Under the pieces are notes generated by a model. That model worked only from the letters and a program-made list of their open reading frames with translations. It searched no databases and was not told where the DNA came from. Shown in pieces: positions 30,580 to 37,622 of a stretch of DNA of 38,465 bases. The number at the start of each line of letters is the position of its first letter. Positions within the stretch are counted from its first letter, which is position 1. Location: NCBI GenBank assembly GCA_002454975.1, contig DKJZ01000053.1, positions 1-38,465 on the forward strand. The letters are read 5' to 3'. The stretch comes from Hylemonella sp. UBA6679 (lineage in GTDB: Bacteria; Pseudomonadota; Gammaproteobacteria; Burkholderiales; Burkholderiaceae_C). The translations under genes were made by a program, and so were the position numbers.

Positions 30580-32744
30580 TTCACGCCGGGGGCGGGTTCG
30601 TAAAACTGGCCGCTGGATTGGTTGACAATGACCGAGCCCACGTACTTTTGATCGGTCACATTGTCCACACGCGCATAACCCGTGACACGACCTTTGCCCA
30701 CCTGCCAGGCATGGCTGGCTTTGAGGTTGAGGGTGGTGTAGCCGTCGGCTGACGCTGTGTTGGCGTCGTTGGCGTAGAGCCGTCCGGCACTGACCATTTC
30801 AACCCCAGCACGCGTACCAAGGCGCGGAGCGTTTTTAGCCAGTTGCGATGCAGCACTTGACCAAGTCAACTCACCAAAGAAAAAGTGCTGAGGAATACCT
30901 GGCAACTTGTTACCTGCATTGACCTGCGTCGTTGTCGTTACGCTATTGCTTGTACTTCTGGAAACAAAATCTTGGGAGTATTGAACATCCAAGGCCGTGA
31001 GTGACACCATTGCACGGACCTGCTGACTCAGCAAGTGAGCGCTGGAAATCTCTATGCCACTGCGTCTTGTGCCAGGTGCATTTTGAAATGCGGTTCGGCC
31101 AAAGTTGCTGTTGGACACAACGATCTCGTCTTTGGTATCCACTTGAAAAAGTGTTGCATCGAAGCGGTGCTGATGAGATGGTAACCACTTCATGCCAACC
31201 TCGTAATGCTGACCGTACGAGGCCTTCAAATTAGGGTTGAAGGTTGTCGTTGGCGTGACGCTATTGCCAGCGCCATCAACGTAAGCAACTTCAGCCAAAG
31301 TTGGCGTTTCAAAGCCTCGCCCGTAGTTTGCATAAATGTTGAGGGTGTCTGTGGCGTGGTAAGTGGCGCCAAGAACCGGGCTGAATGCACTGTAAGTAGC
31401 GTTACCCGAGCCATCGCGATTGGCTGGGGTTTCGCCAACTTCTGGTGTGATGTAGTAATCATCACTGACGAAACGAACCGTGCTGTATCGCGCGCCTCCC
31501 ACCAATGACCATTGCGGGCTCACCATGGCTGTAGCCTGCGCGAAAAGATCGCTGTTCTCTGCTTGGTTGTCTTCACGCCGCGTGGTGCTTGATTTCTCAC
31601 CTGCTGATGCGGCGCCGCCTTGACGGTATTCTCTGGAACGATCAAATTCATAACCAGTTGCAATACGCAAGGGTGTATCCCCAAGCTTGGTAAGGGCGTT
31701 GTATTGCAAGCCCACGCCGTAATAGGCTCGGTTCAATCCAATCCACGTGTCACCTGCCTGAAACTGCGTGTTCTCGCGTGTCCCGTAATAAGCACGTGCT
31801 GTGATGCTGCGGTCATTTCCCAACTGGTGCGCAAGCGATGTGCCCACCTGGTTTTGCAGCACAATTTTGCGGACGCGTTTCTCTGCCGTATTGGTTCCTG
31901 CCATTTGCGGCTTGAGTGCAAGCTGTGTAGCCGTTAACCCCGCAGGATCCTGCGCCAGCGGCATGTCAAACTGGTTGAACACCACGTTCACGCGGGTCTT
32001 GTCGTCAGGCCCAAAGCTCAGCTTGCCGTTGAACTGTTTGCGCTCGGTGGCGCTGTTGTCGCGGTAGCCGTTGGTGTCAAAGGTTGAATAGTCGGCAACG
32101 ATGCCCACCGAGCCTGTTTTGCCGGCGTATTGCCAGTCGTTGCGGCGCATGCCGTAAGAGCCAGCGTAGTACTGGTACATGAACTCGGGCGTGTCGGGCG
32201 CCTCGCGGGTGAAGGCCTGAATCACGCCGCCGGCGGAGTTGCCGTACAACTGGGCCAAGGGGCCACGCAGCACCTCAATGCGCTCGGTTGAGGGCAGGCT
32301 GATGGACGAGCCTTGGCCCTGGCCATCGGGGGTGGTGGCTGGGATGCCATCAATCAGCAAACGCACACCACGAATACCAAACGCCGTGCGCGCACCAAAA
32401 CCACGGATCGACACTTGCAAATCTTGCGCGTAGTTTTGACGGTTCAAAATCGTCAAGCCAGGAATGCGGTTGAGCGTCTCCGACAAATTCACTTGCGGCC
32501 CAGCCTCCTGGATGGTGTCGCGGTCCACCGACTGGATGGCGGCTGGTGCATCAAAGCTGCGCTGCTCACTGCGCGAGGCAGACACGACCACGCTGTCAAG
32601 CGTTTGCGCTTGAAGCTGGGTTGCCCCCAAACCCAGTGCAGAGACCATCAAGGCAATGGCGGTTTTTTGTGGGCGCACATGCAAAGCAGTGTGACGAGAA
32701 AAGTGTTGCAGCTTCTGTGGGCGCTCTTGTGCGTGCGTGATCAT
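30543..32744 (-). CDS. pqqU: TonB-dependent outer-membrane receptor, PqqU (YncD)-like
   Basis: The 733-residue outer-membrane receptor has a long signal region (about 1-47), a TonB box (TLDSVVVSAS, about 48-57), a plug (about 60-165) and a 22-strand-type barrel. The plug segments NRQNYAQDLQ (101-110), RGFGAR (114-119) and DGIPATTPDGQGQ (132-144), and the C-terminal KYVGSVIVNQSSGQFYEPAPG, closely match what I know of E. coli YncD/PqqU, which imports pyrroloquinoline quinone. It sits with two PQQ-type dehydrogenases, which supports PQQ uptake. No ribosome site is visible at 32744. The middle of the barrel (about 30880-31950) has clearly lower GC than both ends, a sign of mosaic origin. It lies 38 bases after the cytochrome gene. 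Confidence 0.8.
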   Translation of the reverse strand: MITHAQERPQKLQHFSRHTALHVRPQKTAIALMVSALGLGATQLQAQTLDSVVVSASRSEQRSFDAPAAIQSVDRDTIQEAGPQVNLSETLNRIPGLTILNRQNYAQDLQVSIRGFGARTAFGIRGVRLLIDGIPATTPDGQGQGSSISLPSTERIEVLRGPLAQLYGNSAGGVIQAFTREAPDTPEFMYQYYAGSYGMRRNDWQYAGKTGSVGIVADYSTFDTNGYRDNSATERKQFNGKLSFGPDDKTRVNVVFNQFDMPLAQDPAGLTATQLALKPQMAGTNTAEKRVRKIVLQNQVGTSLAHQLGNDRSITARAYYGTRENTQFQAGDTWIGLNRAYYGVGLQYNALTKLGDTPLRIATGYEFDRSREYRQGGAASAGEKSSTTRREDNQAENSDLFAQATAMVSPQWSLVGGARYSTVRFVSDDYYITPEVGETPANRDGSGNATYSAFSPVLGATYHATDTLNIYANYGRGFETPTLAEVAYVDGAGNSVTPTTTFNPNLKASYGQHYEVGMKWLPSHQHRFDATLFQVDTKDEIVVSNSNFGRTAFQNAPGTRRSGIEISSAHLLSQQVRAMVSLTALDVQYSQDFVSRSTSNSVTTTTQVNAGNKLPGIPQHFFFGELTWSSAASQLAKNAPRLGTRAGVEMVSAGRLYANDANTASADGYTTLNLKASHAWQVGKGRVTGYARVDNVTDQKYVGSVIVNQSSGQFYEPAPGVNYTVGLSLMVPL

Positions 32745-32782
32745 GGCAAAAAAATTGTAAAAAACAGGGTGGGAATGAAAAT

Positions 32783-33094
32783 TTACTCGACCTTAACAGC
32801 AATTGAGGCATACCACTGGGATAACCCCTCAATCTCTGCGTCTGTCAGCGTTTTGGCAATCACATTCATCACGGCATTGGGGCGCGCACCACTGCGGTAG
32901 AGCTTGAGTTGCTCAACCAAGTAGATGTGTTGCTGCCCAGCCAAGTTGGGGGCGCCAGGCATGGAGGCGATGCCTTTGGCGCCGTGGCACAAGGCACACG
33001 CGGTGTCGGCCTTGGCGCGGCCCACGGCGATGTCGTTGGCTTGGCTGCCCAAGGCGGTCAACAACAGGGTTAAGAAAATTGCGGTTTTTTTCAT
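32783..33094 (-). CDS. Small class I cytochrome c
   Basis: The 103-residue exported monohaem cytochrome has a signal peptide (about 1-20, ending GSQAN) and the haem motif CALCH (Cys33, Cys36, His37). A methionine in a PNAVMNVIAKTLTD segment is the likely sixth ligand. It resembles single-domain cytochromes c5/c4. It lies between the first sugar-dehydrogenase-type gene and the TonB receptor and probably takes electrons from the dehydrogenase. The ATG at 33094 is just after a terminator-like T-tract, so expression may depend on read-through. Confidence 0.9.
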   Translation of the reverse strand: MKKTAIFLTLLLTALGSQANDIAVGRAKADTACALCHGAKGIASMPGAPNLAGQQHIYLVEQLKLYRSGARPNAVMNVIAKTLTDAEIEGLSQWYASIAVKVE

Positions 33095-33106
33095 ATCATC
33101 TCTGCC

Positions 33107-33132
33107 AAAAAACAGGGCCTCCGAAGAGGCCC
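33107..33132 (-). terminator. Intrinsic terminator with UUCG loop after the dehydrogenase gene
   Basis: On the minus strand GGGCCTC-TTCG-GAGGCCC (33132-33115), a perfect 7-bp stem with the very stable UUCG tetraloop, is followed by TGTTTTTT. This is a classic Rho-independent terminator, lying downstream of the dehydrogenase at 33176 and 13 bases before the cytochrome start. Confidence 0.8.
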
Positions 33133-33141
33133 CGTGGGGTT

Positions 33142-33168
33142 GGTTCACAGCCACAAGGGCTGTGAACC
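33142..33168. other. 11-bp perfect hairpin next to the terminator
   Basis: GGTTCACAGCC-ACAAG-GGCTGTGAACC is a perfect 11-bp stem with a 5-base loop, with no T-tract. It sits between the dehydrogenase stop and the terminator and may protect the transcript 3' end. Confidence 0.6.
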
Positions 33169-33175
33169 CGCTTGC

Positions 33176-34453
33176 TTAAGGCGCGGTGTAGCTGATGCGG
33201 TACAGGGCACCAGCGTAGTCGTCCGACACCAAGATGGAGCCGTCAGGCAAGTTGGCCACGTCCACTGGTCGAGCCAAAGCGCGGCCGGTGTCTTTGTCCA
33301 AGAAGCCGTCAGCAAACACCTCTGATGGGCCAGCGTTGCCGTCTTCTTTGATTGGCACAAAGTTGATCAGGTAACCGCTAGGTGTGCTGCGGTTCCAAGA
33401 ACCGTGCGAGGCCACAAACAAGCCGCCTTGGTACTTCTTGGGGAAGGCCTTGCCGGTGTAGTGGGTCAAGCCCAGCTGCGCTTGGTGCGCAGGGAACTCC
33501 ACTTGCGGGTAGATCATGCCTGCGGGCTCTTTCATGTCCTTGAGGTCAGGCGCAGCGGCAGAGCCAGCCACTTTGAAGCGGCCGTTGTAGAAGGGGAAGC
33601 CAAAGTGCTCGCCAGCCTTGGTGAGTTTGTTCAACTCGCCAGGAGGAATGTCGTCACCCAAGCCGTCCACCTGGTTGTCGGTGGCCCAGATGTCGCCCTT
33701 AGGGCCAATGGTGATGCCAGCGGGGTTACGCATACCCACCGAGTACACGGTGCGGCCCGAGCCGTCCAGGCCGTTGTAGCGCACCACGCCACCAATGCCC
33801 ACTTGCTCGTACAGCGCGACTTTGTCTTTGGGCTGCACGTTGTAAGGCTGGCCCAGGGTCACGTAAATTTTGCCGTCTTTGTCCACGCGGCACACACGGC
33901 CGGTGTGGTTGAAAGACTGCTCTTCCACGGGGATGAGTTTGCCTTGCGACACCACTTCACCCACCGCCACGTCTGGGCCTTCATAGAAGTACTCAGCAGC
34001 TGGGAAATGCAAGATGCGGTTGGATTCAGCCACGATCAAGAAACCGTCTTTGGTGAAGCACACACCGTTGGGGTTGCTGAACTTGATGGAAGGCGCAAAC
34101 GCTTTGACCTCTGTGGCCGAGTCGCCGTTGTTGCGGTTGGTCACAGCCCAAACATTGGTTTTGCGGGTGCCCACAAACAGCATGTTGGTCGAAGGTGCCA
34201 CAGCCATGTAGCGGGCATCGGGCACCACGGCGTACAGGTCAATCTTGAAGCCTGGTGGGAGCTTGACCTTTTTGAGGTTGTTGCGAATGGCATCGGCATT
34301 CTTACCCTCTTGAGGAATGGTAGGAATGACCATGTTGGTGTCTGTGTTGCCCATGCGCTGCAGGGTCGACAGATTGCGGTCTTGAGCCATGGCCGACGTG
34401 GCCACGAGCGCAGCCACACCCAAGGTGATGGCTGAAAGCTTTTTGAAAGTCAT
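33176..34453 (-). CDS. PQQ-dependent sorbosone/sugar-dehydrogenase-like beta-propeller
   Basis: The 425-residue periplasmic protein has a Sec signal peptide (about 1-23, ending SAMAQ) and the soluble glucose/sorbosone dehydrogenase (GSDH) six-bladed propeller. Two positions match known PQQ-site residues of soluble glucose dehydrogenase: His183 in SFNHTGRVCRVDKDGKIYVTLG (truncated here to its core NHTGR) and Arg242 in GMRNPAGITIGPKGDIW, followed by a DDIPPGELN metal loop. LFVASHGSWNR near the end is another hallmark. It would oxidise a sugar or aldehyde and donate electrons to cytochrome c. An AAGGAG site precedes the ATG at 34453. It is divergent from a second copy. Confidence 0.85.
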   Translation of the reverse strand: MTFKKLSAITLGVAALVATSAMAQDRNLSTLQRMGNTDTNMVIPTIPQEGKNADAIRNNLKKVKLPPGFKIDLYAVVPDARYMAVAPSTNMLFVGTRKTNVWAVTNRNNGDSATEVKAFAPSIKFSNPNGVCFTKDGFLIVAESNRILHFPAAEYFYEGPDVAVGEVVSQGKLIPVEEQSFNHTGRVCRVDKDGKIYVTLGQPYNVQPKDKVALYEQVGIGGVVRYNGLDGSGRTVYSVGMRNPAGITIGPKGDIWATDNQVDGLGDDIPPGELNKLTKAGEHFGFPFYNGRFKVAGSAAAPDLKDMKEPAGMIYPQVEFPAHQAQLGLTHYTGKAFPKKYQGGLFVASHGSWNRSTPSGYLINFVPIKEDGNAGPSEVFADGFLDKDTGRALARPVDVANLPDGSILVSDDYAGALYRISYTAP

Positions 34454-34720
34454 GAAGTCTCCTTGTTTTGACATGTCTCCCAACCTTGACGGCTGGACAC
34501 ACCATTAAGCAAGAAAAGATTTGCGAACTCAAGGTGCTAAAAACGACGCAGGTCAATTTCCAGGGAAAACACTGAGTATTTTTATCAGCCAAGAGTAACG
34601 CCCGTGACAGTCGCGCTGGTGACATGCCCAGGGTCAAGAACTCGTAAAAACACGTACGGGCTCGGCTCGCCAGCAGCCTAGGATGATGCGTTCGTTGGAA
34701 CATCACACTTGGAGACAACC
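34454..34720. other. Divergent intergenic region of the PQQ locus
   Basis: These 267 bases separate the two dehydrogenase genes and must hold promoters for both. They are AT-richer than the genes, with A/T runs around 34510-34590, but I recognise no strong -35/-10 pair, operator or riboswitch. Good ribosome sites lie at both ends (AAGGAG on the left, TTGGAG on the right). Confidence 0.5.
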
Positions 34721-35920
34721 ATGATCAAGAAACTCTCGTTGCTGGCAGCCCTTTTGGCTGTGGGCGCTACTGTGTCGGCCCAGACCGCACCTCCCCCACC
34801 GGCTTGGCAGCAAGGCCGCTCAGCCGCACAAGCCGATTCCAAGCTTGCGCCTTTGGCTGGCAAATTGACCGCCACACCCGCCTCGGAAATCCCGCTGGAC
34901 AAACTCAAGTTGCCACCAGGCTTCAAGATTGAAATTTGGTCCACAGGCACCCCCGGCAACCGCGCCATGGTGCGTGGCGAGTCGGGCAAGGTCTACACCG
35001 GCACGCGCGGCATTGGTCGCGTGTATGAGATCACCGACAACGGCAAAGAGCGCACCAGCCGCGTCTTGGTCGACAAACTCGAGCAGCCTGCCGTGGCCAT
35101 GCACAACGGCAACCTTTACGTGATGGCCATCAACAAGGCTTTGCGTTATGACGGCGTTGAGAAGAACCCCAACGTTGAGCCCGTGGACCTGACCGCCAAG
35201 TTCAACCTGCCTCCCGAGAAGCACCACAACTGGAAATACCTGCGCTTCGGCCCTGACGGCAAACTCTACGTGCCTTTTGGCGCACCTTGCAACATCTGCT
35301 TGCTGCCCTCCGACGAATACGCACAGATTCGCCGCTACGACGCTGACGGCAGCAACATGGAAGTGGTGGCTCGCGGCGTGCGCAACACCATGGGCTTTGA
35401 CTGGCACCCAGTCACCAAAGAGATGTGGTTCACCGACCATGGTCGCGACTGGATGGGCGACGACATGCCCAACGACGAGCTCAACCGCATGACCAAAACT
35501 GGCTTGCATTTCGGTTTTCCTTACTGCCATGCCAAAGGCGTGCCTGATGCTGACATCAAGCGTGCAGACGCTTGCGGCGGCGTGACCACCTCCCAAGCCG
35601 ACATGGGCGCACACGCTGCCAACATGGGCTTGCATTTCTACACCGGCAACATGTTCCCCGCCGAGTACAAAAATGTGATGTTCATTGCCCGCAAAGGCTC
35701 TTGGAACCGCACCCAGAAGACGGGCTTTGATGTGGTGACCGTGAGCCTGGACGCCAACGGCCAAAACCCCACCATCAAGCCTTTCATCACGGGCTTCAAG
35801 GACGACAGCAACGACAGCTTCTGGGGCCGTCCAACCTACTTCCTGCAAATGCCCGATGGCTCCATGCTCTTGTCTGATGAGCAACTGGGCGCCATCTATC
35901 GCATCTCTTATGCCAAGTGA
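34721..35920 (+). CDS. PQQ-dependent sorbosone/sugar-dehydrogenase-like beta-propeller (second, divergent copy)
   Basis: The 399-residue exported protein has a signal peptide (about 1-20, ending TVSAQ) and the GSDH propeller. Candidate PQQ-site residues are His169 in EKHHNWKYLRFGPDGKLY and Arg221 in GVRNTMGFDWHP, followed by a GDDMPNDELN metal loop and a KGSWNR motif. CNIC (Cys190, Cys193) could form a disulphide and is absent from the other copy. Both copies share KLPPGFKI near the start of the propeller, but they are diverged paralogues. The stop overlaps the following cytochrome start by 11 bases, so the two are coupled. Substrate unknown; a sugar lactol, aldose or aldehyde is likely. Confidence 0.86.
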   Translation: MIKKLSLLAALLAVGATVSAQTAPPPPAWQQGRSAAQADSKLAPLAGKLTATPASEIPLDKLKLPPGFKIEIWSTGTPGNRAMVRGESGKVYTGTRGIGRVYEITDNGKERTSRVLVDKLEQPAVAMHNGNLYVMAINKALRYDGVEKNPNVEPVDLTAKFNLPPEKHHNWKYLRFGPDGKLYVPFGAPCNICLLPSDEYAQIRRYDADGSNMEVVARGVRNTMGFDWHPVTKEMWFTDHGRDWMGDDMPNDELNRMTKTGLHFGFPYCHAKGVPDADIKRADACGGVTTSQADMGAHAANMGLHFYTGNMFPAEYKNVMFIARKGSWNRTQKTGFDVVTVSLDANGQNPTIKPFITGFKDDSNDSFWGRPTYFLQMPDGSMLLSDEQLGAIYRISYAK

Positions 35921-36506
35921 TGTGCTGAAGGCTGCGCGCAGAGCCCTCCAAACGGGGGCTCTGCTGGCCATGGCATGTGTAGGCGCTGCGCAAGCTCAGC
36001 CAGCGGTGCCTGCACAGGCCGCACTCTGTGCGGCTTGCCATGGTGCGCAGGGCAACTCGCGCACACCCTCCATTCCTTCATTGGCCGGACAACCCAAGGT
36101 GTTTCTTGAGAACACCTTGGTTTTGATTCGGGAGGGCTTGCGTGACATCCCCGCCATGAAAGGCATGTTGGACAAAATGCCCGACAGCGAACTCACCTCG
36201 CTTGCGGTGTATTTCAATGCCCAAACACCACTGCCCCAAACCACACGCCCACAGGCTGAGGTTTTTGCCAGAGGCAAGGACATTGCGCAAAAGATGATGT
36301 GTGCGTCTTGTCACCAGGCCGACTACAGCGGACGGGCTCAAATCCCCAGGCTGGCGGCACAACCCGAGCCGTATTTGCTCGAGAGCATGAAAACATTTCG
36401 TGACCACCCTGGCGCAGGGCGCGATACGATCATGGCTGCCACGCTGTACGGCGTGAAAGACCAAGAGCTTGCCGACATGGCGCACTACCTGGCGCACCTG
36501 AAATAA
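35910..36506 (+). CDS. Dihaem cytochrome c (c4-like)
   Basis: The 198-residue exported protein has a signal peptide (about 1-29, AMACVGAAQAQ) and two haem-binding motifs: CAACH (Cys40, Cys43, His44) and CASCH (Cys131, Cys134, His135). Methionines after each (PAMKGMLDKMPDSEL; DTIMAATLYG) are likely axial ligands. The two-domain layout is that of cytochrome c4, an electron donor to terminal oxidases. The gene starts within the last codons of the second dehydrogenase, which points to it as electron acceptor of that enzyme. The ATG at 35910 gives a good signal peptide. Confidence 0.9.
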   Translation: MPSDVLKAARRALQTGALLAMACVGAAQAQPAVPAQAALCAACHGAQGNSRTPSIPSLAGQPKVFLENTLVLIREGLRDIPAMKGMLDKMPDSELTSLAVYFNAQTPLPQTTRPQAEVFARGKDIAQKMMCASCHQADYSGRAQIPRLAAQPEPYLLESMKTFRDHPGAGRDTIMAATLYGVKDQELADMAHYLAHLK

Positions 36507-36546
36507 GTTCTGGGCACAAGGCGTCCACTGGGTGGACAATCGGGGG

Positions 36547-37491
36547 ATGAGTTCTTCCCCCACCTTCCGCCGCGCACCCAAGCCCGAGACCCCACCCGCC
36601 CGCGCCCCTATTCCGCAAGGGCAAACCAACACAGCAGCCCACGGCGCCAACGGCACCATCCGCTTGAACAAGCGCATGGCCGAATTGGGCCTGGCCTCCC
36701 GGCGCGAAGCCGATGACTGGATCGCCAAAGGTTGGGTCAAGGTCAACGGGCAAGTGGCACCCATGGGCTTGCAGGTCAAGCCTGATGACCAGATAGACGT
36801 GCTGCCCCAAGCCAAAGGCGAGCAGTCCAAGCAAGTCACGATTCTGCTCAACAAGCCCATCGGCTGGGTCAGCGGCCAGGCCGAGGACGGGCATGAACCA
36901 GCCATCAAACTGGTACAGCCACAAAACCGCTGGCGCGATGACAACGCCCGGTTTTTCTTTCACCCCTCACAACTCAAAAGCCTGGTGCCTGCCGGTCGGC
37001 TCGACATCGACTCCACCGGTCTTTTGGTGCTGACCCAAGACGGCCGCATTGCCCGCCAGTTGATTGGTGAAGACGCGGTGATGGAAAAAGAATACCTGGT
37101 GCGGGTGGCCTACACCGGCGCGCCCAACTTGGCAGCGGCCACCTCGGCTGCGGCCACCCACGCGCCGCTGAAAAAACACCTGGACGCCATCGATGACCAA
37201 GACCCGGTCACCAGCGATGTGCAGTCGGTGTTTCCTAAGGCCATGCTGGACAAGCTGCGCCATGGCCTGAGCTTAGACGGCCAAGCCCTCAAGCCCGCGC
37301 AGGTGAACTGGCAAAACCCCGAGCAGCTGCGCTTTGTGTTGACCGAGGGCAAAAAGCGCCAAATTCGCCGCATGTGCGAGCTGGTGGGCCTCAAAGTGGT
37401 GGGGCTCAAACGGGTGCGGGTGGGTCAGGTCATGCTGGGCAACCTGCCTGCTGGCCAGTGGCGCTACCTGGCACCGCACGAGCGCTTTTAA
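36547..37491 (+). CDS. rluF: 23S rRNA pseudouridine synthase, RluF-like
   Basis: The 314-residue enzyme makes pseudouridine in rRNA. It has an N-terminal S4 RNA-binding domain (about 37-85; RLNKRMAELGLASRREADDWI), then the RluB/E/F-type catalytic domain with GRLDIDSTGLLVLT, where Asp153 is the nucleophile. GKKRQIRRM and LVGLKVVGLKRVRVG are the other family hallmarks. A basic, proline-rich N-terminal tail of about 35 residues is extra. The RluF call over RluB/RsuA rests on overall look and is moderately sure. The ATG at 36547 has a GGGGG ribosome-like run right before it. Confidence 0.85.
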   Translation: MSSSPTFRRAPKPETPPARAPIPQGQTNTAAHGANGTIRLNKRMAELGLASRREADDWIAKGWVKVNGQVAPMGLQVKPDDQIDVLPQAKGEQSKQVTILLNKPIGWVSGQAEDGHEPAIKLVQPQNRWRDDNARFFFHPSQLKSLVPAGRLDIDSTGLLVLTQDGRIARQLIGEDAVMEKEYLVRVAYTGAPNLAAATSAAATHAPLKKHLDAIDDQDPVTSDVQSVFPKAMLDKLRHGLSLDGQALKPAQVNWQNPEQLRFVLTEGKKRQIRRMCELVGLKVVGLKRVRVGQVMLGNLPAGQWRYLAPHERF

Positions 37492-37516
37492 GCGCCACAC
37501 CGACGCAAGCCTGGCT

Positions 37517-37544
37517 CTTGAAAAACCGCCGGGCAACCTTATTT
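37517..37544 (+). promoter_or_regulatory. Heat-shock (sigma-32) promoter of htpG
   Basis: CTTGAAA (37517-37523), 13 bases, then CCTTATTT (37537-37544) match the sigma-32 consensus CTTGAAA-N11-16-CCCCATNT, with a perfect upstream element and two mismatches downstream. It lies 78 bases before the htpG ATG. Confidence 0.65.
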
Positions 37545-37622
37545 GCCGCAAGCGGGCCTTTGTTGAAATGGCCCTGGCCGTATGAACCATCTTGGCCGCG
37601 ATCAATTTTTAAGCACTGAACC

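Noticed and set aside
33404..34435. 343-residue plus-strand frame opposite the first propeller dehydrogenase
   Set aside because: It is an antisense shadow; the minus-strand protein has a signal peptide, ribosome site and conserved residues.
37561..37600. Second heat-shock-like promoter (GTTGAAA...CCAT) nearer to htpG
   Set aside because: The spacing of about 18 is too long and the downstream box is poor compared with the site at 37517-37544.
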